A stretch of 5,352 bases of DNA, from NCBI GenBank assembly GCA_025451425.1, contig JANWKK010000163.1, positions 1-5,352 on the forward strand. Direction: 5' to 3'. Source of the DNA: Gemmatimonadaceae bacterium (lineage in GTDB: Bacteria > Gemmatimonadota > Gemmatimonadetes > Gemmatimonadales > Gemmatimonadaceae). The notes under the pieces were generated by a model, which was not told the origin of the DNA, ran no database searches, and was given only the letters and a program-made list of their open reading frames with translations. The translations under genes were made by a program, and so were the position numbers. Within the stretch, counting starts at the first letter, position 1. Each line of letters begins with the position of its first letter. Below, in pieces: positions 1 to 5,253 of this stretch.

Positions 1-157
1 CAGCATCCGGCTGCATCGGCTTCATGAACGCAGGATTTGGTGCGCGCTTCGCACCGGTGCGCTTCCGACCTGCCTTGCGCGCGCTGCCGCGTGCCTTCTT
101 CGCACCACGCTTCGCTCCGCGCTTGGCGCCGCCCCGCTTTGCCTTTTTCGCTGCCAT
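1..157 (-). CDS. SWIB-domain protein, N-terminal part (cut by window edge)
   Basis: Only the first 52 codons lie in the window; the rest runs off the left edge. Reading down from an ATG at 157, the product starts MAAKKAKRGGAK and continues with a Lys/Arg/Ala/Gly-rich tail (residues 1-39) containing the repeated unit AKRG, then NPAFMKPMQPDA (41-52). The NxAFMKPM..S/DA motif is the conserved entry to bacterial stand-alone SWIB/MDM2-domain proteins, where it is followed by a PLPRTEVTKKLW-type helix not visible here. SWIB domains come from chromatin-remodelling complexes and also occur in Chlamydia and many environmental bacteria; the bacterial function is not established. The histone-H1-like tail suggests nucleic-acid binding (inference). 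A good ribosome site, GGGAG, sits 5 nt before the ATG. Family assignment rests on the short motif and the tail, since the domain itself is outside the window. Confidence 0.8.
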   Translation of the reverse strand, partial: MAAKKAKRGGAKRGAKRGAKKARGSARKAGRKRTGAKRAPNPAFMKPMQPDA

Positions 158-162
158 TCTCT

Positions 163-167
163 CTCCC
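163..167 (-). promoter_or_regulatory. Ribosome binding site of the SWIB gene
   Basis: On the minus strand GGGAG lies 5 nt upstream of the ATG at 157, a normal Shine-Dalgarno spacing. It supports this start for a gene whose body is outside the window. Confidence 0.7.
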
Positions 168-180
168 GGTAGATGGAATG

Positions 181-323
181 GTGTACTGTTTTCCCTCTGA
201 GAGTCGCTCGTTTTCACTCTGAGCACGAGCGGCTATCGGGGCGAAAAGTATGTCGGCCGCTCGTGAGCGCAATGGGTAAGCGTGTCGTTTTCCCTATGAG
301 ATTCGCGTTTTTTAGCTCTGAAT
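181..323. repeat. Four phased 22-nt repeats in two tandem pairs
   Basis: Four 22-nt units lie at 181-202, 203-224, 280-301 and 302-323. Each carries TTTT at unit positions 9-12 and CTCTGAG or CTATGAG at 15-21; the plus-strand core consensus is TTTTCCCTCTGAG. In the SWIB gene's orientation it reads CTCAGAGGGAAAA. The units form two directly adjacent pairs separated by 55 nt holding an inverted repeat. Unit 302-323 is the most diverged. The cluster ends 23 nt upstream of the SWIB start, so it could be a multi-site protein-binding region for that gene or a dispersed intergenic repeat. No spacers of unique sequence alternate with it, so it is not a CRISPR array. Confidence 0.65.
224..265. repeat. 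10-bp perfect inverted repeat inside the repeat cluster
   Basis: CACGAGCGGC (224-233) is exactly complementary to GCCGCTCGTG (256-265), with a 22-nt loop. It sits almost at the centre of the four-unit 22-nt repeat cluster. There is no T-run after either arm, so it does not look like an intrinsic terminator; a protein-binding or RNA-structural role is possible. Confidence 0.5.
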
Positions 324-385
324 GGTGGTTCGTGGTTGGTGGTTGGTCGTTGTCGTTAATCACCAATAACCAATCACCAACCACC
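324..385. repeat. Long imperfect GGTTGGT-rich hairpin after the hydrolase gene
   Basis: The arms at 324-347 and 362-385 are 24 nt each and match at 20 of 24 positions when one is reverse-complemented, with a 14-nt loop. The left arm is built of GGTT/GTGGTTGGT iterations and the right arm of ACCAA/CACCAACC iterations. It begins 2 nt beyond the stop codon of the minus-strand hydrolase gene (388), so it would form at the 3' end of that operon's transcript. It could protect or end the transcript, or be a small dispersed palindromic element. It lacks a clean U-run, so a canonical intrinsic terminator is not supported. Confidence 0.6.
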
Positions 386-387
386 CC

Positions 388-1941
388 TCAGCGCAGTCGT
401 GCCGCGAGCCAATCGGCGATCGTGCCGAGTACTTCGACGCGGACATTCTTCGAGGGAAGCGCGGCGTATCCACTCGGATTTCCCACCGGATCAGAAAGGA
501 AAAGGTGATCCGTCGAGGGAAATGCCTTCATCGTGACATCATTGTCGCCACCCGCGCGAAACGCCGCCGCGAGCTCCGCGGCTTGCTCCGGTGTGACCTG
601 TTTATCCGTTGCACCCTGCAGAATGAGCACCGGCTGCTTCACGCGCTTCGCTGTGGCGATCGGATCGTAGTCGAGAAAGAAATGAACCCACGGCTCCTCC
701 GCCGCGAGGGAATCCGTCTTGCGCGCCATGTCACGCACGGCGGAATCGCGCTTCGCGCCGGTGAGGTGCAGCATCGAATCGGCGGCGTATTCCTGTTGGA
801 ACTTGAGAATGGCGCGCCCGGTGTGCGCTGGTCCCGCCATGAGCACGATCGCGCGAAGCTTCGGATCCGTCGACGCCACCATCGGTGCGATCATGCCACC
901 CTCGCTGTGCCCAACGAGTCCGAGACGATCGCCGTCGATGTCGTGTCGCGTGCGCAGATAGGCGAGCCCGGCGCGAATGTCGTCCGCGAAATCCGCCGAC
1001 GTCGGGCCCCGTGGTCCCACGTCCGAGCCGCCCGCGCCGCGATCGTCGAGACGCAACACGGCAATTCCTCGGCGGCCTAACGTGTCGGCGATCTGACGGA
1101 ACGGCCGGTACCCGTTGACGCCCGGAAGAGATTCGTCACGCTCCTCGGTGCCCGACCCGGTGATCGTGACGATCGCCGGCGCGCCGCGCGCCGGCCTCGA
1201 CTTGGGTAGCGTCAACGTGCCCGTGAGCTTGAGACCCTTGGGCGTCGTCACCGTGACGTCTTCCGCGGTGTATGACGCGTCGGCCGGCGCCGAATAGTCA
1301 GGCTTCGCGATCGTCGTCGCAATGCGCACGCCATCGATGCGAACGACGCGCACGTTCTGCGACGGAACCGAAATGCCGGTAACTCTGCCGTCGACGCCGA
1401 GTGCGACGTTCATTTCGGCGGCGCCAAGTTTGACGTGCGCCGAGTCCGAGCCAACCCACGTCACCGCGAGCGGCACCGTCACGGCGCCCTCGGACGCGAA
1501 GAGCGGAACTTCCGTCGTCTGTCCGCCGAGCGTGCGCGCGCGAAGGAGTGCCTGCTCGAGCAGACCCATGGACGGATTGAAGTACACGATTGCGCCGGGC
1601 TTCGTCCCGAAGCGCAGCGTTCTGCCTTGCAGCTCGACGATCATGCTGTCGCCCTGCTCCTGCATCGTTGCGTGCGTCCCAGTGGTATCGCCACCGTGAT
1701 ACGCCCAGGTCTCGAAGCGCGACATGGTTCCGTCTGCGGCAAGTGTCGCTGCATAACGAACGTGCACACCACGCGACGGCGCCACGAAATCGCCCTCGAG
1801 GTGATTGGCGGTGCGTGTCACGCGTTCGACGGCGAGCGTGTCCGTCCCCATGAGCATGACGAACGTCGTCGGCTGCTGGGCGACGAGCGCGGGCGCAGCA
1901 AGGACGACGAGGGCAGCAAGGTGCGAAGCACATATTCTCAT
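388..1941 (-). CDS. Exported alpha/beta hydrolase (S33/S9-like serine hydrolase)
   Basis: A 517-residue protein with a signal peptide (1-21: short charged start, hydrophobic LAALVVLAAPALVA, probable cut before QQPTT), placing it in the periplasm or outside the cell. Residues about 25-215 form a beta-rich N-terminal region I do not recognise. Residues about 225-517 are an alpha/beta hydrolase fold: likely oxyanion region TGSGTEERDE (261-270), LRLDDRGAGGS (296-306), nucleophile elbow GHSEGG (344-349, Ser346), acid in LQGATDKQVTPEQ (Asp446), and base in STDHLF (His479). The triad is complete, so the enzyme should be active on an ester or peptide bond; substrate unknown. EstD-like esterases have a similar layout. 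A start further upstream (to 2118) is open but lies inside the preceding gene. The chosen ATG has an AGGAG site, a signal peptide, and overlaps the SdpI-like stop as ATGA, implying translational coupling. Last gene of the operon. Confidence 0.93.
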   Translation of the reverse strand: MRICASHLAALVVLAAPALVAQQPTTFVMLMGTDTLAVERVTRTANHLEGDFVAPSRGVHVRYAATLAADGTMSRFETWAYHGGDTTGTHATMQEQGDSMIVELQGRTLRFGTKPGAIVYFNPSMGLLEQALLRARTLGGQTTEVPLFASEGAVTVPLAVTWVGSDSAHVKLGAAEMNVALGVDGRVTGISVPSQNVRVVRIDGVRIATTIAKPDYSAPADASYTAEDVTVTTPKGLKLTGTLTLPKSRPARGAPAIVTITGSGTEERDESLPGVNGYRPFRQIADTLGRRGIAVLRLDDRGAGGSDVGPRGPTSADFADDIRAGLAYLRTRHDIDGDRLGLVGHSEGGMIAPMVASTDPKLRAIVLMAGPAHTGRAILKFQQEYAADSMLHLTGAKRDSAVRDMARKTDSLAAEEPWVHFFLDYDPIATAKRVKQPVLILQGATDKQVTPEQAAELAAAFRAGGDNDVTMKAFPSTDHLFLSDPVGNPSGYAALPSKNVRVEVLGTIADWLAARLR

Positions 1942-2573
1942 TTCGAAGTCTCCTGTTTCCAGGCGAAGTAGGAGTAGATGAAGGAGCCGAACGCAGCCGC
2001 CCCGACAGCCGTTATGCCCAACGCGAACATCCATGGGCCTGGTACCGCAGCGCCGACGAGTAACACGATGCCTGCCGCGGCGAGCAGGTACCCAGCGACG
2101 CGATGCGTGCGCACCCACACGCGATCATTGCTGAGCGTCCATGGCGTACGGATGCCGAACCACCAATTCGGCCGTGCGCGCGGCAGCGCGTTGCCGAGGA
2201 CGAGAAACTCTAGTCCAACGAGAGCCGGCACGAGTCGCTCCATCGAGATCGGCCAACCGAGCGCGGTCGCAAGGAGCGCCATGTGCATGACGGCAAAGAG
2301 AGCAATCAGCGAATTGATGAACAGGTCGTAGGTGTCGCCGAACTTCTCGTAGTTGGCGCGACGCGGGTCGATGCGCGGGAGGAAGCGCAGCAGCAGCCAG
2401 AACCCGATCATCACGAGCGGCATCAGGAACGCCGCTTCCGCGCGAGAACCGTACCGATTGACGTTGCCACGAACACCCCAATGCATGGGCACGCAATCGG
2501 GGAGACGTGAGTAAACGCTCACCGTGAACGCGATCGTCAACAGGATGATGCCCGGAGCAAGCCATTTACGCAC
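1938..2573 (-). CDS. DUF1648/SdpI-family membrane protein
   Basis: A 211-residue integral membrane protein with about six hydrophobic segments (roughly 4-22, 48-66, 83-105, 112-130, 160-176, 180-203). The DUF1648 part shows PMHWGVRGNVNRYGSRAE (29-46); the SdpI part shows NWWFGIRTPWTLSNDRVW (136-153) followed by THRVAG. In B. subtilis, SdpI gives immunity to the SdpC killing factor and, when occupied, holds the SdpR repressor at the membrane so that the operon is induced. The start is GTG at 2573, chosen because GGGGAGG lies 5 nt upstream and the downstream end of the ArsR gene overlaps it by 8 nt; the first in-frame ATG lies inside the conserved motif. Upstream in-frame codons are Arg/Ser-rich and antisense in character to nothing useful, being a shadow of the repressor gene. 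An SdpC-like toxin is not seen, so the ligand is unknown. Confidence 0.9.
   Translation of the reverse strand: MRKWLAPGIILLTIAFTVSVYSRLPDCVPMHWGVRGNVNRYGSRAEAAFLMPLVMIGFWLLLRFLPRIDPRRANYEKFGDTYDLFINSLIALFAVMHMALLATALGWPISMERLVPALVGLEFLVLGNALPRARPNWWFGIRTPWTLSNDRVWVRTHRVAGYLLAAAGIVLLVGAAVPGPWMFALGITAVGAAAFGSFIYSYFAWKQETSK
1950..1954 (-). promoter_or_regulatory. Ribosome binding site fixing the hydrolase start
   Basis: AGGAG on the minus strand lies 8 nt before the ATG at 1941, inside the last codons of the SdpI-like gene. It selects the signal-peptide start over longer in-frame alternatives. Confidence 0.7.
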
Positions 2574-2859
2574 GCTTGCCTCCCCGGGTCTTGGTCGTGC
2601 GCTTCGAGGGCCGGACCCAGTCGAGCAGATGATCGACGAGGTCCTGAAAGACGGTGGTGTTGAGCTCGTATACGATCTGCTGTCCGTTGCGCTCCGAGAG
2701 AATGAGCCCAGCGTCGCGGAGCGCGCCCAGGTGGCGCGAGACCGTCGCCCACGCCGTTGGAAACTCGTCAGCGATCTCGCCGGAGGTTTTGGGCCCGTTC
2801 CGGAGCAGGCGAAGGATCTCGCGCCGCGTGGGGTCGGCGAGCGCACGGAAGGCATCCAT
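2566..2859 (-). CDS. ArsR-family winged-helix repressor, SdpR-like
   Basis: A 97-residue, one-domain regulator. It opens with MDAFRALADPTRREILRLL (helix 1-2), then a helix-turn-helix in TSGEIADEFPTAWATVSRHL (25-44), recognition helix around TVSRHLGALRDAGLI, a wing at LSERNGQQIVYELN, and a basic tail ending KTRGGKRA. There is no paired-cysteine metal site (no ELCVCDL-type motif), so it is unlikely to sense arsenic or zinc. The ADPTRREIL and SRHLxxLxxAGLI signatures and the SdpI-like partner immediately downstream match SdpR-type autorepressors. Typically such a protein binds its own promoter and is released when the membrane partner captures it; that mechanism is carried over from B. subtilis. 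First gene of the operon. No Shine-Dalgarno precedes the ATG, and the predicted promoter places transcription start at or next to it, suggesting a leaderless mRNA. A second in-frame start is not needed. Confidence 0.92.
   Translation of the reverse strand: MDAFRALADPTRREILRLLRNGPKTSGEIADEFPTAWATVSRHLGALRDAGLILSERNGQQIVYELNTTVFQDLVDHLLDWVRPSKRTTKTRGGKRA
2579..2585 (-). promoter_or_regulatory. Ribosome binding site fixing a GTG start for the SdpI-like gene
   Basis: GGGGAGG on the minus strand lies 5 nt before GTG at 2573, within the final codons of the ArsR gene. With the 8-nt gene overlap it makes GTG the convincing start. Confidence 0.7.
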
Positions 2860-2866
2860 GGCGAAG

Positions 2867-2896
2867 ATATTATTAGATACTTCGCTAATTACGCAA
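2867..2896 (-). promoter_or_regulatory. Candidate sigma70-type promoter of the ArsR/SdpI/hydrolase operon, probably leaderless
   Basis: On the minus strand TTGCGT (2891-2896) is separated by 18 nt from TAATAT (2867-2872). The -10 box ends 7 nt before the ATG at 2859, so initiation would fall at or within a base or two of the start codon. The absence of a Shine-Dalgarno there agrees with a leaderless transcript. The segment is strikingly AT-rich compared with the flanking genes. An alternative -10, TAATAA at 2870-2875, would give a 15-nt spacer and is less good. Confidence 0.5.
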
Positions 2897-2906
2897 GTAA
2901 CGAAGT
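2879..2906. promoter_or_regulatory. Candidate operator: inverted repeat ACTTCG..CGAAGT over the -35 box
   Basis: ACTTCGCTA (2879-2887) and TAACGAAGT (2898-2906) are inverted copies matching at 8 of 9 positions around a 10-nt centre. The repeat covers the predicted -35 box and part of the spacer, where binding of an ArsR-type dimer would block RNA polymerase. A third half-site, CGAAG at 2862-2866, lies between the -10 box and the start codon in alternating orientation, so a second dimer could bind across the -10. Assignment to the adjacent repressor is inference from position. Confidence 0.5.
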
Positions 2907-2937
2907 GTTGTGATGGGCGCCGAGTTGCGTTGTTTTA

Positions 2938-3477
2938 ATGGCAGCGAATGCGCGTGCGAACACAGATTGGCGTCTACTCGCCGAACTCCAACGCGCTCAA
3001 CCCACTATGACCGACGAAGACTCATCTGCTCCAGAGGCATCCAGGAATCTGAACGCGGAAGCAGCCGGAAACGCCGCGGGAACAGCGCGGATTGGACAAC
3101 TGTTGTACGAGGACGTGACGGGATCGATCATCGCCGCGTTCTACACCGTCTACAACAAGCTGGGCTACGGCTTCTTGGAGAACGTGTACTGTGCCGCACT
3201 TGCTCTCGAGCTCCGACGCCGTGGCCACAAAGTCGCACGTGAGGTCACCGTGCCTGTTTTCTACGACGGTGAGCAGATCGCGAAATACAGAGCGGACATC
3301 GTTGTCGACGATGTTGTGCTCTTGGAGGTGAAATCGACGGCATTGCTCAACCCTAGCGATCACCGACAAGTTCTCAATTGCCTACGTGCGACGCCACTCG
3401 AGGTCGGGCTGCTATTCCACTTCGGCCCAAAGCCAACGTTCCATCGCATCGTGGCGTCCCGAAAACCACCTTCTTGA
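2938..3477 (+). CDS. GxxExxY protein (PDDEXK_3-like)
   Basis: The longest reading gives 179 residues; it is the only plus-strand gene. The family signature appears as GFLENVY (Gly78, Glu81, Tyr84), followed by ALALELRRRGHKVAREV, then a PD-(D/E)xK-like core: Asp120 in YRADIVVDD, Glu130-Val-Lys132 in LLEVKS, and Gln144 in HRQVLNCL. The end, GLLFHFG..TFHRIV, matches the family's final strands. These proteins are grouped with PD-(D/E)xK nucleases by fold, but their activity and biological role are not established; no cofactor gene is adjacent. The start is uncertain: no Shine-Dalgarno precedes the ATG at 2938, and an ATG at 3007 (residue 24, MTDEDSS) would give 156 residues, nearer to the family's usual 120-140. 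The first 50 residues are low in conserved features. It diverges from the ArsR operon and converges on the endonuclease IV gene. Confidence 0.85.
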   Translation: MAANARANTDWRLLAELQRAQPTMTDEDSSAPEASRNLNAEAAGNAAGTARIGQLLYEDVTGSIIAAFYTVYNKLGYGFLENVYCAALALELRRRGHKVAREVTVPVFYDGEQIAKYRADIVVDDVVLLEVKSTALLNPSDHRQVLNCLRATPLEVGLLFHFGPKPTFHRIVASRKPPS

Positions 3478-3497
3478 TCCGGCCCCTCCAGCGCGGT

Positions 3498-3515
3498 TTC
3501 CGGCGTCTTCGGCGT
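3498..3515. repeat. Two-unit 9-nt tandem repeat in the convergent gap
   Basis: TTCCGGCGT (3498-3506) and CTTCGGCGT (3507-3515) match at 7 of 9 positions and are followed by TT. On the minus strand they read as ACGCCGAAG-type units. The gap between the converging GxxExxY and endonuclease IV genes (3478-3579) holds nothing else I can call; no clear intrinsic terminator was found in it. Confidence 0.4.
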
Positions 3516-3579
3516 TTGACTCGTTGATGCCTCTCGCCTGTGGTGCCAACGACGCTGTAGAGTCACCTCTCCGCGCCGA

Positions 3580-4461
3580 TCACGTTGAAAGCAGCTCCAT
3601 CATCCTGAGATCAAACGGATCCGCACTCGCATCATCATCCCCGATCTCCATATTCTGCTGTGGCGTCTCGAGGATCAGCGGTATGTCTCTCGCACGTCGA
3701 TCCTCGAGAAGCCACTTGAACGGCTCGGCGCCTATCGTGCCATCGCCGAGGAGGACGTGGCGATCGCGGTTCGATGCAAACCCGCCTTCGCTGTCGTTGA
3801 GATGAAAGAAGCCCGGCGCTTCGCCCGTCGCGCCTTCGAATTCGTCGAGAACGCGCGTGAGTGCCTCACGAGAGGCGCGGATGTCGTAGCCCGATGCCCA
3901 GAGATGGCAGGTGTCGAGACCATAGCCCGTACGCACGCGGACGCGCTCAGGGACGTGCTTCAAAATCGCCGCAACCTCCGCGGCCGTGCGCGCGAAAGTG
4001 CGTCCCGCACCCGCGGTGTTCTCGACCAGCACCCGCGTGTCACCCGCCACCTGGTCGAGCGCGTGCGCGATCGCCGAGGCAACCCGCTCGGCCGCCGCCG
4101 TCGTGTCGCCATCGAGGGCCGCGCCGGGGTGGAAGCAGACGATGCCAATCCCCAGGCGTGTCGATCGCTCGAGCTCCTTCGTTAGGCCATCGCGTGCGCG
4201 AGTCCACTTGTCGGGCTCGGGCGTGGCCGTGTTGAGCACGTACGCCGCATGCGCGACGACGTGCCGTGGCGCGATGTCGGTCTCGGCGAGCGCCGTCCGA
4301 AATCGATCGATGCGCTCCGGGCGGATCGACGACTTGTCCCCGTAGAACTTCGGAATCGCGGTGAAGATCTGCAGCGCCTTCATTCCAGCGCGGCCGGCCC
4401 GACGCGCAGCCATGTCGATGCCGCCGTTGTCGACCGTATGCCCGCCGAGGTAGATGCTCAT
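3580..4461 (-). CDS. nfo: Endonuclease IV (AP endonuclease, base excision repair)
   Basis: A 293-residue cytoplasmic TIM-barrel enzyme that cuts DNA 5' to abasic sites and trims damaged 3' ends using a three-zinc centre. All nine metal ligands expected from E. coli Nfo are visible: His71 (HAAYVLNTA), His111 (CFHPGA), Glu147 (VENTAGAG), Asp183 and His186 (LDTCHLWASGYD), His220 (HLNDSEGG), Asp233 and His235 (DRHVLLGDGTIG), and Glu265 (LILETPQ). Length is typical (E. coli 285). The N-terminus, MSIYLGGHTVDNGGID, fits the family's first strand, supporting ATG at 4461; no Shine-Dalgarno is evident, so translation may start by another route. It lies 46 nt downstream of the REC-DHp gene on the same strand and could be read through from it. 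The acidic tail GDDDASADPFDL before the end is slightly unusual but within family variation. Confidence 0.96.
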   Translation of the reverse strand: MSIYLGGHTVDNGGIDMAARRAGRAGMKALQIFTAIPKFYGDKSSIRPERIDRFRTALAETDIAPRHVVAHAAYVLNTATPEPDKWTRARDGLTKELERSTRLGIGIVCFHPGAALDGDTTAAAERVASAIAHALDQVAGDTRVLVENTAGAGRTFARTAAEVAAILKHVPERVRVRTGYGLDTCHLWASGYDIRASREALTRVLDEFEGATGEAPGFFHLNDSEGGFASNRDRHVLLGDGTIGAEPFKWLLEDRRARDIPLILETPQQNMEIGDDDASADPFDLRMMELLST

Positions 4462-4472
4462 ATGCTGGAAGG

Positions 4473-4499
4473 TATGCGTTTTCTGCGTCCTCTGCGGTC
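4473..4499. repeat. Three-unit 9-nt tandem repeat upstream of nfo
   Basis: TATGCGTTT (4473-4481), TCTGCGTCC (4482-4490) and TCTGCGGTC (4491-4499) form an exact 9-nt period; on the minus strand this reads CGCAGAGGACGCAGAAAACG. It fills most of the 46-nt gap between the REC-DHp stop and the nfo start. Similar CGCAGAGGA-type strings occur between genes in several environmental phyla (from memory, not searched here). It displaces any ordinary ribosome binding site for nfo. Confidence 0.55.
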
Positions 4500-4507
4500 A
4501 AGCCACG

Positions 4508-5191
4508 TCACTCGTTCTTGTCTTCCGGTTTCGACAGATCGAGCATCCGTGAGCCCTCCACATACTCGACGGTCTGCGGATTGCGCAGGCGCGCGATGCG
4601 CTTCACGACGTCGCCGATGCGCTTTGCCTGCTCGAGGATGATGAGCGCTTGCTCATTCTTCTCGCCGCGGTCGTTGAACTCCATCAGCAAGAGCTCGGCG
4701 TGGCCGAGGAGCGCCGCGAGCGGGTTGTTGATCTCGTGCTGGAGCGCGATCGCCGTTTCGCCGATGCCCGCGCGCCAGCGTGCGATCGCGAGCTCCGCCT
4801 CTGCCTTACGACGCGCCACGTCCTGCGCGCTTCTCCGCTCGGCAATGACGAGCCGCGCGCGCAGATGCTCCGCGGACGCGGGTTTCGCGACATAATCATC
4901 GGCCCCCGCGTCGAGCACCGCCGCGAGATCGCCTGGCTGATCGCGACCCGTGAGCACGAGAATGAACGTCTCGTGCTTCTCATCCAGCTTCCGAATGCGG
5001 CGACACACCTCGATCCCGTCGAGCTCCGGCATGATGATGTCGAGCACCACGAGCGGCGGACGCGCCTCCTGAAAACGACGCCACGCCATGTTGCCGTCCG
5101 CGACCGACTCTGCCTCATGGCCAAGCTCCTGGAGCATGGCGCACAGGAGCGCGCAAGTCGTCGCGTCGTCATCGGCAACGAGTGCTTTCAT
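4508..5191 (-). CDS. Response regulator receiver fused to a histidine-kinase dimerisation (DHp) segment, no ATPase domain
   Basis: A 227-residue soluble protein. Residues 1-118 are a CheY-like receiver: acidic cluster Asp7-Asp9 (VADDDA), phospho-acceptor Asp51 (VVLDIIMPELDG), Thr81 (LVLTGRD) and Lys103 (VAKPAS). A charged helix (about 112-140) leads to an H-box, LQHEINNPLAALLGHAELLL (150-169), with His152 followed by Glu, the arrangement of HisKA-type kinases; a second helix (178-202) completes a two-helix hairpin. The protein then ends at ...LDLSKPEDKNE: the N, G1, F and G2 boxes of the ATP-binding domain are absent, and the following bases are short intergenic repeat then nfo, so no frameshifted remnant is seen. 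It may relay phosphate between Asp51 and His152, or act as a receiver-controlled dimer scaffold (inference). Start ATG at 5191 is chosen for the receiver's first strand MKALVADDD; GAGG lies only 3 nt before it, a weak site. Confidence 0.92.
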   Translation of the reverse strand: MKALVADDDATTCALLCAMLQELGHEAESVADGNMAWRRFQEARPPLVVLDIIMPELDGIEVCRRIRKLDEKHETFILVLTGRDQPGDLAAVLDAGADDYVAKPASAEHLRARLVIAERRSAQDVARRKAEAELAIARWRAGIGETAIALQHEINNPLAALLGHAELLLMEFNDRGEKNEQALIILEQAKRIGDVVKRIARLRNPQTVEYVEGSRMLDLSKPEDKNE

Positions 5192-5235
5192 CGGCCTCGC
5201 GGGTCGCGGGGACCCTGGCTTGGTGCGGTTTGCGA

Positions 5236-5253
5236 CCGGCTCACTGGAGCCGG
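5236..5253. repeat. 7-bp hairpin across the stop codon of the upstream gene
   Basis: CCGGCTC (5236-5242) and GAGCCGG (5247-5253) are perfect inverted copies with a 4-nt loop. On the minus strand the hairpin contains the TGA of the partial upstream gene. No T-run follows, so it may attenuate or stabilise the transcript between the two genes rather than act as an intrinsic terminator. Confidence 0.4.

Noticed and set aside
181..323. CRISPR array
   Set aside because: Units are adjacent pairs without unique spacers, only 22 nt long and imperfect, and no cas genes are present.
505..1080. 191-codon plus-strand open frame opposite the hydrolase gene
   Set aside because: It is antisense to a gene with a full catalytic motif set, is Arg-rich, and shows no recognisable domain; typical of high-GC shadow frames.
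1942..2118. Upstream in-frame extension of the hydrolase gene to an ATG at 2118
   Set aside because: It lies wholly inside the SdpI-like coding region, is Arg-rich, and would bury the signal peptide. The ATG at 1941 has a good AGGAG site and an ATGA overlap.
2574..2855. Upstream in-frame extension of the SdpI-like gene to an ATG at 2855
   Set aside because: It is the out-of-frame shadow of the ArsR gene (Ser/Arg/Pro-rich, no family similarity). GTG at 2573 has a strong ribosome site and begins at the first membrane helix.
3757..4185. Plus-strand open frames opposite nfo
   Set aside because: They are Arg/Ala-rich complements of a confidently identified gene, with no motif or start signal of their own.
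5201..5215. GGGTC/GACCC inverted repeat upstream of the REC-DHp gene
   Set aside because: Only a 5-bp stem in very GC-rich sequence, expected by chance and without supporting context.
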